Origin: Flavobacterium microcysteis
GTDB lineage: Bacteria; Bacteroidota; Bacteroidia; Flavobacteriales; Flavobacteriaceae
Reading direction: 5' to 3'
Assembly (NCBI RefSeq): GCF_006385255.1
Contig: NZ_VFJE01000054.1
Location: 372,001 to 436,000 of the forward strand
DNA: 64,000 nucleotides
Shown: one piece after another, positions 26,430-35,929 of the stretch
Numbering within the stretch: position 1 is the first letter of the stretch
Layout of the letters: each line of letters opens with the position of its first letter
The notes under the pieces: model-generated
What the model saw: only the letters and a program-made list of their open reading frames with translations
Databases searched by the model: none
What the model was told of the DNA's origin: nothing
Made by a program: the position numbers and the translations under genes

Positions 26430-27362
26430 TTGAATATTTTCAACAACATACAAGATTTTAAACCCAACAGACCTACTGTCGCTACGCTTGGAACATTTGA
26501 CGGCGTTCATCTTGGGCACAAAAAAATAATCGAACGGCTGACACAAGAAGCCGAAAAAAGCAATACTGAAAGCCTGGTACTTACTTTTTTCCCACATCCC
26601 AGAATGGTACTACAGGGCAATTCTGATATACAACTTCTGAATACTATCCAGGAAAAAGCCGAATTACTGAAAAATATCGGCTTACAGAACCTCATCATAC
26701 ATCCGTTTGATCAAAGTTTTTCGCAATTGGGTGCGGAAGAATTTGTCAAGACAATACTAGTTGATCGATTTAACATCAAAAAGATAATAATAGGACATGA
26801 CCACCGTTTTGGCAAAAACAGATCTGCCGATATCAATGACCTAATTGCCTACGGAAAAATATACGATTTTGAAGTAGAACAAATTTCTGCCGAAGAGATT
26901 GATGAAGTTTCTATAAGTTCCACAAAAATCCGAAAGGCTCTGTTGAGCGGCGATATTCAATTAGCAAACGAATATCTTGGTTACAATTATTTCATTACCG
27001 GAACAGTCGTAAAAGGAAGACAGTTGGGCAGGACGATTGGTTTTCCTACAGCCAATTTAAAGATTGAAGAAGATTACAAACTGATTCCTTTAAATGGTGT
27101 TTATATTGTCAAAAGCTACTGGAACGGGAAAGAGGTTTTTGGCATGATGAATATCGGCACCAATCCTACTGTTGACGGAAAAGAAAGAACTATCGAAACC
27201 AATTTCTTAGATTTCGAAGAAGATTTATACGGCAAGGAAATGCGCATATACTTTTTGCAACGAATTCGTTCTGAGGAAAAATTTGACTCTATCGATACTT
27301 TGAAGGCTGAAATTGAAAACGACAAAATCATAACTCAAAATTTTATAAAAAATTTAAAATGA
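26430..27362 (+). CDS. ribF: Bifunctional riboflavin kinase/FAD synthetase
   Basis: 310 aa, starting at a TTG because no in-frame ATG precedes the conserved N-terminal domain. The N-terminal nucleotidyltransferase domain (FAD synthetase) shows GTFDGVHLGHKKII and a later DHRFGKNRSAD motif; the C-terminal flavokinase domain shows GRTIGFPTANLK and the NGVYIV strand. It turns riboflavin into FMN and then FAD, the cofactor of complex I and other enzymes here. Its stop codon overlaps the next start (ATGA), so the HTTM-domain gene is translated with it. Confidence 0.96.
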   Translation: MNIFNNIQDFKPNRPTVATLGTFDGVHLGHKKIIERLTQEAEKSNTESLVLTFFPHPRMVLQGNSDIQLLNTIQEKAELLKNIGLQNLIIHPFDQSFSQLGAEEFVKTILVDRFNIKKIIIGHDHRFGKNRSADINDLIAYGKIYDFEVEQISAEEIDEVSISSTKIRKALLSGDIQLANEYLGYNYFITGTVVKGRQLGRTIGFPTANLKIEEDYKLIPLNGVYIVKSYWNGKEVFGMMNIGTNPTVDGKERTIETNFLDFEEDLYGKEMRIYFLQRIRSEEKFDSIDTLKAEIENDKIITQNFIKNLK

Positions 27363-28696
27363 AAAAGTTATTTCTGCCTGTAGACAATTCACCGTTGATT
27401 ATTTTTCGGATTTTTTTCGGTTTCCTTCTTGCGGCAGAAACTTTTGGAGCCATTTTGACCGGCTGGGTAAGAGACAATTTTATAAAGCCCAAATTTACAT
27501 TTAGCCATATCGGAATGGAATGGCTACAGCCACTTCCCGGCGATGGAATGTATTATTATTTTGCCACGATGGGAGTCTTAGGAATTCTCGTGATGCTTGG
27601 CTGGAAATACAAATGGAGTCTTTCTGCTTTTACTGTTTTATGGACGCTCACCTATTGGATGCAAAAAACATCCTACAACAATCATTATTATATGCTTGTT
27701 CTGGTATGTCTGATCATGATTTTCCTTCCCGCAAACCGATACGCCTCACTTGACGCGAGGCAAAATCCCGAAATAAAAAGCCTCACCATGCCCAAATGGT
27801 GTTCGCTGGTAATGATTGCTCAAGTTGCCATTGTTTACTTTTTTGCAACAGTATCAAAATTTTATCCGGATTGGCTTGACGGAACTTTTACTAAAAATCT
27901 TCTCGCACATAAATCAGAAAATCCTTTTATTCAGGAAATCTTTCACCAAAAATGGTTTTATCTTTTTATCGCCTATTCCGGCATCTTGTTCGATATGTTG
28001 ATTGTTCCGATGCTGCTTTGGAGAAAAACAAGAACCATCGCTTTTATAGCTTCTTTGATATTCCATCTTTTTAATGCGATCACATTACAAATCGGCATCT
28101 TTCCTTTTTTTGCTTTGAGCTTTGCCGTATTCTTTTATCCACCTGAAAAAATAAGGGCATTATTTTTTAAGAAGAAGCCTAAACCTGAAGGAAACGAGCC
28201 TATTTACCAGAATAAATCGGTTTTGCTCTACTTTTTCATTCCTTATTTTTTAATCCAGATAGCGCTTCCGGTCCGCCATTGGTTTATCAAAGGCGATGTA
28301 CTATGGACGGAAGAAGCCCATCGTTTAAGCTGGAGAATGATGCTTAGGTCAAGAACCGGTTATTCCACGTTTAAAGTCATTGACAAAAAAACCGGAGAAC
28401 GACTTCCTTACAGTTTATACTCTAGTCTTACGGACAAACAGATAGCAATGGTTGCAGACAAGCCCGATGCTATCTGGCAAATGGCACAGAGAATAAAAAA
28501 AGTATTTGCCAAACATGGCAAGGATGTCAGCGTTTTTGTTGACTGCCACGTCTCCATCAATGGCAGGCCTTACAGGCAACTTATTGATCCTACTGTAGAC
28601 ATGGCCGCAGCAAAATGGGACTACTTTGGTCATAACGATTGGATTTTGCTTTATGATGAGGATAATAAACCTACAAACCAGTCTTCATCCAATTAA
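27359..28696 (+). CDS. HTTM-domain membrane protein, vitamin K carboxylase-like
   Basis: 445 aa. The first 290 residues hold several membrane helices with the HTTM pattern shared with vitamin-K-dependent gamma-glutamyl carboxylase: RIFFGFLLAAETF at the start, NNHYYMLVLVCLIMIFLPANRYASLD, and the K-F-Y-P-D-W-L-D-G loop. The last 120 residues are a soluble domain containing CHVSINGRPYRQLIDP. Bacterial relatives are known but their roles are mostly unclear, so I assign no substrate. The 4-nt overlap with ribF indicates translational coupling. Confidence 0.85.
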   Translation: MKKLFLPVDNSPLIIFRIFFGFLLAAETFGAILTGWVRDNFIKPKFTFSHIGMEWLQPLPGDGMYYYFATMGVLGILVMLGWKYKWSLSAFTVLWTLTYWMQKTSYNNHYYMLVLVCLIMIFLPANRYASLDARQNPEIKSLTMPKWCSLVMIAQVAIVYFFATVSKFYPDWLDGTFTKNLLAHKSENPFIQEIFHQKWFYLFIAYSGILFDMLIVPMLLWRKTRTIAFIASLIFHLFNAITLQIGIFPFFALSFAVFFYPPEKIRALFFKKKPKPEGNEPIYQNKSVLLYFFIPYFLIQIALPVRHWFIKGDVLWTEEAHRLSWRMMLRSRTGYSTFKVIDKKTGERLPYSLYSSLTDKQIAMVADKPDAIWQMAQRIKKVFAKHGKDVSVFVDCHVSINGRPYRQLIDPTVDMAAAKWDYFGHNDWILLYDEDNKPTNQSSSN

Positions 28697-28861
28697 TCAG
28701 AAAAAACTTAATTTATTAAAATTTTGCTAAAAATTCAAAGACTGCAGAAATAGGATACGAAAAACAAAATAATATTCGTAATTTTAATGTATAAATTGAA
28801 AAGCTTACCCCTAGCTAAATCATTTATAACTTAAATAGTATAACCAACAAAACCGAATATT

Positions 28862-29314
28862 ATGAAAGTTTCCAGATTACTGACCAACGGTGTGATTATT
28901 TTTATAGGATTAGGATTATACTTCTTGCTCATCGAAGCACTAGACCTAAAAGACCACATTTATCTCAGGCTCGTGAATTTTATTTTTGTGATCTATGGTG
29001 TAAACAAAACGATCCGATCAAACTATCATGATGGTATAAGTGGCTACCTGACCAATCTTCTTGCAGGTTTCATAACCGCAATGATCGGGCTAATCTTAGG
29101 GCTCATTTCTTTTATGATTTATGTAGAGTATCGCGGCGGAAATACCTATCTGGATTCTTTTGCAGACAGCTATATCTTTGGCGGAGGCGATCCATCCTTA
29201 TACCAATTCTGTTTTGGATTGTTAATAGAAGGATCAGCAGCTTCTATGATTGTTTCCTTTGCCATGATGCAATACTGGAAAGATAAAGTAGAGAAAATCA
29301 ATAAAGTAGACTAA
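28862..29314 (+). CDS. Four-helix membrane protein of unknown function (DUF4199-like)
   Basis: 150 aa with hydrophobic segments near residues 8-28, 34-48, 58-85 and 112-136, so probably four inner-membrane passes. The layout and the G-F-I-T-A-M-I-G-L-I-L-G-L helix resemble small Bacteroidota membrane proteins of the DUF4199 type, but I am not sure. It is preceded by a 165-nt AT-rich gap and followed by a long perfect palindrome, so it appears to be its own transcript. Confidence 0.65.
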   Translation: MKVSRLLTNGVIIFIGLGLYFLLIEALDLKDHIYLRLVNFIFVIYGVNKTIRSNYHDGISGYLTNLLAGFITAMIGLILGLISFMIYVEYRGGNTYLDSFADSYIFGGGDPSLYQFCFGLLIEGSAASMIVSFAMMQYWKDKVEKINKVD

Positions 29315-29337
29315 ATTACAAAGACATATATTTTTAA

Positions 29338-29369
29338 GCAGGGGATTGTCAAATTTGACAATCCCCTGC
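29338..29369. terminator. Perfect 16-bp palindrome between membrane gene and bioB
   Basis: Arms 29338-29353 and 29354-29369 are exact reverse complements and include a GC-rich GCAGGGGATTG part. A run of five T lies just upstream and a weak TTATTT follows, so it may stop transcription from both sides. Confidence 0.6.
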
Positions 29370-29438
29370 CTTATTTAATCAACAATTCTATGTTTCTAAC
29401 TTTAGAGAAAAGATTTTTTTACTTATTGTGGAATTACC

Positions 29439-29446
29439 TACTTTTG
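29439..29446 (+). promoter_or_regulatory. -7 element for bioB
   Basis: TACTTTTG fits TAnnTTTG, 23 nt upstream of the bioB ATG at 29470. Its position supports that ATG over the GTG at 29428. Confidence 0.45.
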
Positions 29447-29469
29447 GAACAAACAAAAGACTAAGCATT

Positions 29470-30555
29470 ATGAGTACAATAAGACACAATTGGACCAAGG
29501 AAGAAATCATGGCGGTATACAACAAGCCAATGATGGATTTGCTATATGAAGCTGCTACTATACACAGGATAAATCATGATCCAAATGTGGTCCAAGTTTC
29601 TACTCTTCTATCTATAAAAACTGGTGGATGTCCGGAAGATTGCGGCTATTGTCCACAAGCTGCCCGTTACCATACTGGCGTGGAAGGCAATGACCTAATG
29701 TCTGTACAGCAGGTTAAGGCGCAAGCTTTGAGAGCTAAATCAAGCGGATCGTCAAGAGTATGTATGGGTGCTGCATGGAGAAATGTCAAAGACGGACCGG
29801 AATTCGATCAGGTTTTGGAAATGGTAAGAACCATTAACAAACTGGATATGGAAGTATGCTGTACGTTGGGAATGATTACCGAAAATCAGGCACAGCGTTT
29901 GGCCGAAGCCGGACTTTATGCCTACAACCATAACTTAGATACATCTGAAGAATATTATAAAGAAGTTATCTCTACACGCGGCTATGAAGACCGTTTGCAA
30001 ACCATCGAGAATGTCCGCAAGACAAACGTAACAGTATGCAGCGGTGGTATTATCGGAATGGGAGAAAGTGTTGAAGACAGAGCCGGAATGCTTGTTGCTC
30101 TTGCTTCCTTAAGCCCACAACCGGAATCAGTGCCTATCAATGCCCTTGTTGCTGTAGAAGGAACACCGTTAGAAGAAGAAAAGCCTGTTGAAATCTGGGA
30201 AATGATCCGAATGGTAGCCACTACAAGAATTGTCATGCCTAACACTCAGGTGCGCCTTTCTGCAGGAAGAACAAACATGAGTCGCGAAGGTCAGGCATTA
30301 TGCTTTTTCGCTGGTGCCAACTCTATTTTTGCTGGCGACAAGCTGTTGACTACACCAAACCCGGATGTAAATGAAGACATGAAAATGTTTGAAATGTTGG
30401 GTTTAATTCCGCAAAAACCATTTACAAAAGTCTCTCAGCCTAAAACAGTAGAAGCCGAAGACTCGCAGTATGAAGCTATGGGAGAAAAACCAAAATGGAC
30501 CCGACCAGCACACAAAATTGAAAGAAACCTTGTGGCTTCCGGCAAAAAGTCATAA
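29470..30555 (+). CDS. bioB: Biotin synthase
   Basis: 361 aa from the ATG at 29470; a GTG at 29428 lies upstream of the likely promoter element. BioB is a radical-SAM enzyme that inserts sulfur into dethiobiotin. The SAM-cluster motif C54-x3-C58-x2-C61 (GGCPEDCGYCPQA), the YNHNLDTS stretch, and the RLSAGRTNMS motif with the Arg that binds the [2Fe-2S] cluster are all present. It stands apart from bioD, bioA and bioF, about 13.5 kb away, as a single-gene transcript with a strong terminator. Confidence 0.97.
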   Translation: MSTIRHNWTKEEIMAVYNKPMMDLLYEAATIHRINHDPNVVQVSTLLSIKTGGCPEDCGYCPQAARYHTGVEGNDLMSVQQVKAQALRAKSSGSSRVCMGAAWRNVKDGPEFDQVLEMVRTINKLDMEVCCTLGMITENQAQRLAEAGLYAYNHNLDTSEEYYKEVISTRGYEDRLQTIENVRKTNVTVCSGGIIGMGESVEDRAGMLVALASLSPQPESVPINALVAVEGTPLEEEKPVEIWEMIRMVATTRIVMPNTQVRLSAGRTNMSREGQALCFFAGANSIFAGDKLLTTPNPDVNEDMKMFEMLGLIPQKPFTKVSQPKTVEAEDSQYEAMGEKPKWTRPAHKIERNLVASGKKS

Positions 30556-30576
30556 TCAGAAATCAAGATAAAAACC

Positions 30577-30607
30577 AAAGCTTTTCCTCACGGAAAAGCT
30601 TTTTTTA
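30577..30607 (+). terminator. Rho-independent terminator after bioB
   Basis: AAAGCTTTTCC pairs with GGAAAAGCTTT over a TCAC loop and is followed by T7. Confidence 0.9.
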
Positions 30608-30655
30608 TAAATTTTAAACCCTTCCTGACGCAACCATTTGTGCAATACTTATTCT

Positions 30656-30663
30656 TATATTTG
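30656..30663 (+). promoter_or_regulatory. -7 element for the TPR regulator gene
   Basis: TATATTTG fits TAnnTTTG. A TTTG lies 15 nt upstream (30637-30640), a little closer than usual. The element lies 15 nt before the ATG at 30679. Confidence 0.5.
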
Positions 30664-30678
30664 AATAAAACTATCCCA

Positions 30679-32343
30679 ATGCACAGAAAAGCCCGCCACA
30701 TCAAGTCCATCTGTTTCTTGTTTTTGCTATGCCTGCTTTTCATGCCCAAACTTCAAGCTCAGGCTACCGCCCACTGCGATTCGATTATTGTTAAAGGAAT
30801 CGACTATATGTGGAAAAAAGACCATGTCAAGTCGCTCGAATTACTAACTCAGGCCAAGAACCTGGCAGAAAAAAACCGATGGTATAAACAGTTATTTCTG
30901 GCAACAAATAATATTGGCGCCAATTATTACACCATGCTTGATTATGGTGAGGCTCTCAACCATTACCTCGAAAGCTACACCATCGCTGTAAAACACCTGG
31001 ATCCGAAATCTGAAATGGTTGTCCTGAACAACATCGCTATTCTCTATTCGAAAGAAATGAATTATGAAAAAGCGAATGAATATTTCAAAAAGGCCTATGA
31101 TATCGCTCAGGAAAACAAAGACATGCTTAAAGTTGGACTCTATGCCATGAATCTGGGAAATGTTGCCAATGAAACAAACGAACTAAAAAAAGCCCGTGCT
31201 TATTTCAATGAAGCTTTGCCTTTGCTGGAATCACAGCAACAACTGCAAATTTTAGCAAAAGTTGCAATAGCCGAAAATGAAAACCTTCAGGGGAATTCGA
31301 AACAGGCACGCACTATGGCCGAAGAATTATACAAAACGACCAAAGACCTGGATTATAACGATATTGGCATTTCACTACTTATGATTATATCCAGAAGTTA
31401 TCTAAATGAAAACAACCTTGATTTGGCCAGTCACTACGCTAATACGATTTTTGAAAGAAAGCCCAATCTCGAAACCAAAATCAACATTTTTAAGCTTTTA
31501 TCCGATATTAATTTCAAAAAGGAAAAATATGCTTTGGCTTTAAGCTATAAGGATTCTATTATAAAAACAGAAAGTGAACTCAATGAAATCAAAAACGGAA
31601 AAGTTTTTGAAAACAGCCGTGTCAAGTTTGAAATCGAGAATTACAAAAAGGAAATAGCCAATAATGAATCAAAAATAGCTGAAGAACGAAAACTCTTTTA
31701 CTCTATCATTGCCGTCATATTTATAGTCGTGGCCTTTTTAGTGTGGACATTGCGAAACATTTCCATCAAACATAAGCAGAAAAAACTAATTGCTGAGCGC
31801 AACGAACAGATCATGCTCCTGGAACTTGAAAAAGAAAAAAGCGACAACCTGCTGCTTGAAAAAATGGTCAATGAAAATGAAACAAACGCACTGTTAGAAC
31901 AGGAAAAGCTAAAAAATGAAATCGAGCTAAAAAACAGAAAGCTTTCCGCAAAGGCACTTTACCTATCCGGACGAAACGAACTGATTGAAGAAACGCTTCA
32001 GTCATTATCAAAGCTACCTGAAATTTCTAAAGACCCCGCATTGGTAAACCATATCCAAAACTTAAAAGGACACTTGAAGACTGACGACGAATGGGACAGC
32101 TTTATTACCCATTTCGAAGAAGTCAACCAAACTTTCCTGACCAACCTGAAAGAAAAACATCCAAAGTTAAATTCAAACGATATTCGCTTCATAACCTACA
32201 TCTACATGAACCTCAGCACTAAGGAAATTTCCTCTATGTTGAATATTACGGCTGATGCCTGCAGGAAAAGAAAAGAACGAATTGCTGCCCGAATGGAACT
32301 TCCGCATGATATTAACCTATACGATTATCTTTCAACACTTTAA
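30679..32343 (+). CDS. TPR/membrane protein with C-terminal LuxR-like HTH
   Basis: 554 aa from the ATG at 30679; the GTG at 30640 lies before the promoter element. It starts with a signal peptide-like hydrophobic segment (about 8-28), followed by TPR repeats (about 45-320), a membrane helix near residues 337-357 (FYSIIAVIFIVVAFLVWTL), a coiled coil rich in Glu/Lys, and a C-terminal helix-turn-helix (about 500-550, with NLSTKEISSMLNITADACRKR). This is a common flavobacterial architecture for sensing outside and binding DNA inside. The T9SS gene directly downstream is a plausible target. Confidence 0.85.
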   Translation: MHRKARHIKSICFLFLLCLLFMPKLQAQATAHCDSIIVKGIDYMWKKDHVKSLELLTQAKNLAEKNRWYKQLFLATNNIGANYYTMLDYGEALNHYLESYTIAVKHLDPKSEMVVLNNIAILYSKEMNYEKANEYFKKAYDIAQENKDMLKVGLYAMNLGNVANETNELKKARAYFNEALPLLESQQQLQILAKVAIAENENLQGNSKQARTMAEELYKTTKDLDYNDIGISLLMIISRSYLNENNLDLASHYANTIFERKPNLETKINIFKLLSDINFKKEKYALALSYKDSIIKTESELNEIKNGKVFENSRVKFEIENYKKEIANNESKIAEERKLFYSIIAVIFIVVAFLVWTLRNISIKHKQKKLIAERNEQIMLLELEKEKSDNLLLEKMVNENETNALLEQEKLKNEIELKNRKLSAKALYLSGRNELIEETLQSLSKLPEISKDPALVNHIQNLKGHLKTDDEWDSFITHFEEVNQTFLTNLKEKHPKLNSNDIRFITYIYMNLSTKEISSMLNITADACRKRKERIAARMELPHDINLYDYLSTL

Positions 32344-32449
32344 AAGATTAAATCACATTTTGTCCTAAAGGATGTCACACTATGTCCGTCCATTTTTTTT
32401 GAAATAGCTATTGTTTTTTTGAAAATTTAGAAAACAAAAAATGTCTATT

Positions 32450-34753
32450 ATGAAAAAAATTACCATTGCTTTATTATTGCTATTGAGCTATGCAAGTCAG
32501 GCCCAAATCAGTTATGAAGCCTCCACTAACTTTGGAAAATTGGAAGACCTTACGTATGATGCAGCTGTTCAAAATAAAATGTATGCCCGTACGCAAGGAA
32601 ACCATATTATTGTTTCTGTTGACAATGGATTGACCTGGAACTTAAAATATTCCTTCCCAAATCCTTCAGCACAAATGAAAGACTTAAGATTACACGGACA
32701 AACGAATCTTAGTTTTTCAGTCGTTAACAGCGGTGAAAATGACGGTGTTTATCTTTTTGACCTTACCACCAATGCCATTATTCATTTCTATGCCCTTCCT
32801 AATCCGCAGGATAATGCACAGGTTGCTTCTTATTCGTTCTATGGTACATCTGAAACTGACTTAGTCGTACACACTTCTTACCTGGAAGGATTAGTTGCAA
32901 GAACCAAGGTTTTCCATACTAAAAGCTCTGGTTCTACCTGGAATCTGATCTATTTCAGCGTTGACCATGATGATATACATATTGACAATGTCGCTTTTAG
33001 TCCTGTCAGCAGCTCTAAAATTTATATGGGCCGATCTTTGGGCCCTAATGAAGCTATTGGCGGATTGTTGATTTCAGAAAATTATGGGCAAACTTGGACT
33101 GAAAAATTGCCTGGATTTACATTTAGCGCTATTGCTTTTAATCCATTAAACAGTGATGATATGCTGATTGGAACCAGCATTGGGTTTGGAGCGCATCCGG
33201 AGCGCCTCTATCGCTCTACTGATGCAGGAGAAACTTGGACCCAAGTACCTATTACATGGACTGACCAAACATTGAACAGTATTAACAAAATCACTTTCCA
33301 TCCAACAAATCCGAATCATATCATTATCCTTGAAGAAAATGAAATCGTAAAAAGCAGTGATGGAGGATTAACCTGGAATAATATAGCTTATCCTCAAGGC
33401 TCTACATCCTACTATTACGGATTGAACGCTTCATATAATCCATTCAACCAAAACCAGGTGGCCATTGCTACAGATTTATTTCCGCAATTCTCAAATGACG
33501 GAGGTACAACGTTAACGCAGGTTAAAGCTCCTTTTTATAATGTCGTAAGCGTTTCTCATGCCAAATATCAATCAGCAAAACATTTATATTACGGAAGCCA
33601 AGGAGGGCGCTTGCACAAAAACCTTACATCTGGAGTGACTTCAATTTATGATATTGAACCGCCAACTTCTTTCAATCCGAAAAGGAATTATATGGTGGCA
33701 GACCCGGTAGTTGCCGGTCGTGTTTTCACTTATGCTTCAATGGGCTTTTTTGGAAGCAGCCTAATTATGAGTACTGATTATGGCGCAACAGCAACTGTTT
33801 TAATGGATGCTTTTGCAGATGATATGCAGGAACTAATTGTGGACCCAATCAATCCCAACATCATTTATGTCTCATTACGATCTGGCGAGGGCGGCAATCT
33901 TTATAAAATCAACTTTGCCAACCCAGAAGAAATCATCACAGAAGAAATCACAACTCCTGAAACAAGTGAATTTGGTGATGGTGTCATCACAGGAATTTCT
34001 GTTTCTGCATCCAATACAAATGAAATTTTCATTGTAAAAGGAACCAAATTTTTTAAATCTACTGATGGAGGTGTTACTTGGGTAGAAAAAATAAATGGCC
34101 TTACAATAAGTCCCGATGCAGATTTGATTTGGGATATGGCCAGAAATCCGCTAGACGCTAATCATTTTATAGTAACAACCAGTTCAGGTATTTTTGCTAC
34201 TTCAGATGCCGGTGAAAACTGGACAGTAATTTTACAAGGCGTTGATGCAAAAAGAATCAAATATTCTCCTGTAAATAACGGAGTCATGCTAGCGTCTGTA
34301 CACAGCGCTCTGGGAATTGATGCTTCTATCTATTACACCATAGATGGTGGTGCAAACTGGACTTATATCTCTCCACAGCAGTTAAACTATGTACAATCAT
34401 TTTCAATGGACTATGATTTTTATGGTTCAACAATCAATGCTTACCTGGCTACAACTGATTTGGGCGTTATGAAATACCAAATTCTAAATCTGCCGTTGGG
34501 AATCCATAATCCGGAACTTGCCCATAATCCTATCTTTATCTATCCAAATCCAGCGAATGACATCTTGAATATTGGTGTTTCAGGCAACCAATTTGAAATA
34601 AAAAATACAGCTATATATTCCATTACTGGACAAAAAGTTATGGAAAGCACCAGCAATAGCATCAATATTTCAAAGTTAAGCAGCGGAATTTATATCGTAA
34701 ATGTTACGACACAAAACGATAAGCAGTTTTCTCAAAAGTTGGTCAAAAATTAG
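32450..34753 (+). CDS. Sortilin/BNR-like beta-propeller protein, T9SS cargo
   Basis: 767 aa from the ATG at 32450 (another ATG three codons earlier is possible). Signal peptide MKKITIALLLLLSYASQAQ, then repeated S-x-D-x-G-x-T-W motifs (SVDNGLTW, STDAGETW, SSDGGLTW, STDGGVTW, TSDAGENW, TIDGGANW), the mark of BNR/sortilin-type propeller repeats, up to about residue 680. The end is a type A T9SS signal (YPNPANDILNI ... SGIYIVNV). It is probably secreted or surface-attached and could bind glycans or proteins. There is no catalytic motif I can name. Confidence 0.88.
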   Translation: MKKITIALLLLLSYASQAQISYEASTNFGKLEDLTYDAAVQNKMYARTQGNHIIVSVDNGLTWNLKYSFPNPSAQMKDLRLHGQTNLSFSVVNSGENDGVYLFDLTTNAIIHFYALPNPQDNAQVASYSFYGTSETDLVVHTSYLEGLVARTKVFHTKSSGSTWNLIYFSVDHDDIHIDNVAFSPVSSSKIYMGRSLGPNEAIGGLLISENYGQTWTEKLPGFTFSAIAFNPLNSDDMLIGTSIGFGAHPERLYRSTDAGETWTQVPITWTDQTLNSINKITFHPTNPNHIIILEENEIVKSSDGGLTWNNIAYPQGSTSYYYGLNASYNPFNQNQVAIATDLFPQFSNDGGTTLTQVKAPFYNVVSVSHAKYQSAKHLYYGSQGGRLHKNLTSGVTSIYDIEPPTSFNPKRNYMVADPVVAGRVFTYASMGFFGSSLIMSTDYGATATVLMDAFADDMQELIVDPINPNIIYVSLRSGEGGNLYKINFANPEEIITEEITTPETSEFGDGVITGISVSASNTNEIFIVKGTKFFKSTDGGVTWVEKINGLTISPDADLIWDMARNPLDANHFIVTTSSGIFATSDAGENWTVILQGVDAKRIKYSPVNNGVMLASVHSALGIDASIYYTIDGGANWTYISPQQLNYVQSFSMDYDFYGSTINAYLATTDLGVMKYQILNLPLGIHNPELAHNPIFIYPNPANDILNIGVSGNQFEIKNTAIYSITGQKVMESTSNSINISKLSSGIYIVNVTTQNDKQFSQKLVKN

Positions 34754-34775
34754 TTTTTCAGTTTTTTAAATTTGA

Positions 34776-34814
34776 AAATACCGCACATCAAAATTTGATG
34801 TGCGGTATTTTTTT
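34776..34814 (+). terminator. Rho-independent terminator, 17-bp perfect stem
   Basis: Arms 34776-34792 and 34794-34810 are perfect complements around one base, followed by T7. It ends the propeller-protein transcript. Confidence 0.92.
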
Positions 34815-34862
34815 GTGGGAAAATTTTAAGGTATTGCTCTTTACAGTTTGATAATCCTTTAT

Positions 34863-34870
34863 TAACTTTG
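34863..34870 (+). promoter_or_regulatory. -7 element for the cupin gene
   Basis: TAACTTTG fits TAnnTTTG, 33 nt before the ATG at 34904. It overlaps the TTG that would otherwise be an alternative start at 34868, so that start is unlikely. Confidence 0.5.
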
Positions 34871-34903
34871 TTATTAAACCATTATCTCAAAACCATCTAT
34901 TGT

Positions 34904-35776
34904 ATGCCATTGCACTTGACAGAAATTGAGCGTGTAAAGACTATCTCAAAAGAGGACTTCTATACTAATTATGTAAAAAAACAAAAACCATTGGTCATCG
35001 AAAAGCTGACAGAAGACTGGCCGGCATATGAAAAATGGAAACTCAATTATATCAAGGAAATTGCTGGCGATAAAACGGTTCCTTTATACGACGATCGTCC
35101 GGTAACACACAAGGATGGTTTTAATGAAGCTCATGCCAAAATGAAAATGGCAGACTATATTGACCTTCTGCAAACCAAGCCTACCAATTATAGAATTTTT
35201 CTGTATAACCTGATGAAGGAAGTGCCTTCCTTAAAATCAGACTTTAAATGGCCAGACATAGGACTTAAGCTAGTCAAGCAGCTTCCTATGCTTTTCTTTG
35301 GAGGAGAAAACTCAAAAGTCTTTATACATTACGACATCGACTATTCGAATATTCTTCATTTCCACTTTCATGGAAAAAAGCAATGCATCCTTTTTGCTCC
35401 AGACCAAACCCCTTATCTGTATAAAGTGCCGCATGCCTTAATCTCAAGGGAAGATATCGATTTTGACAATCCGGATTTAGAAAAATGGCCGGCATTAAAA
35501 AAAGCCAAAGGATTAATCTGCAACCTGGAACATGGCGAAATGCTTTATATGCCCGAAGGTTATTGGCATTATATGAAATATATGACTCCGGGATTCTCAA
35601 TGAGTCTTCGTGCTTTTCCTAGAAAAATAGGAAACTTGGGAAAGGCAGCTTACAACATCTTTATCATGAGAAACTTTGACAACTTAATGCGAAAATGGAA
35701 GGGACAATCCTGGATTGATTATAAAAATGAGCAAGCAATTGTCAGGACACATAAGAATTTAAATACCTCAAGTTAA
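34904..35776 (+). CDS. JmjC-like cupin (cupin_8) oxygenase-type protein
   Basis: 290 aa from the ATG at 34904. A double-stranded beta-helix domain occupies most of the length. The metal ligands H-x-D (HYDID, about residue 150) and a later His (GYWHYMKY, about residue 222) match the Fe(II)/2-oxoglutarate dioxygenases of the cupin_8/FIH type; the strand NILHFHFHGKKQCILF lies between. Such proteins hydroxylate proteins, tRNA or small molecules, but the substrate is unknown. It is monocistronic. Confidence 0.85.
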   Translation: MPLHLTEIERVKTISKEDFYTNYVKKQKPLVIEKLTEDWPAYEKWKLNYIKEIAGDKTVPLYDDRPVTHKDGFNEAHAKMKMADYIDLLQTKPTNYRIFLYNLMKEVPSLKSDFKWPDIGLKLVKQLPMLFFGGENSKVFIHYDIDYSNILHFHFHGKKQCILFAPDQTPYLYKVPHALISREDIDFDNPDLEKWPALKKAKGLICNLEHGEMLYMPEGYWHYMKYMTPGFSMSLRAFPRKIGNLGKAAYNIFIMRNFDNLMRKWKGQSWIDYKNEQAIVRTHKNLNTSS

Positions 35777-35929
35777 ATAGCAAAGAGCTAGTTTTCTTAT
35801 GTTTCTCGAAGCAATTGTTAGCATTGTCTCATAAGCACTTTATATCTTCACTTTCAAACGGAGACAAACTCGTATAATTAATCATCGATGCATTTATTGC
35901 GAATAAACACTGTCAATAGAAGGCTTAAC

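Noticed and set aside
29370..29470. BirA-type biotin operator (TTGTAAAC palindrome) near bioB
   Set aside because: I searched upstream of bioB, bioD and bioF by eye and saw no TTGTAAAC-N-GTTTACAA pair.
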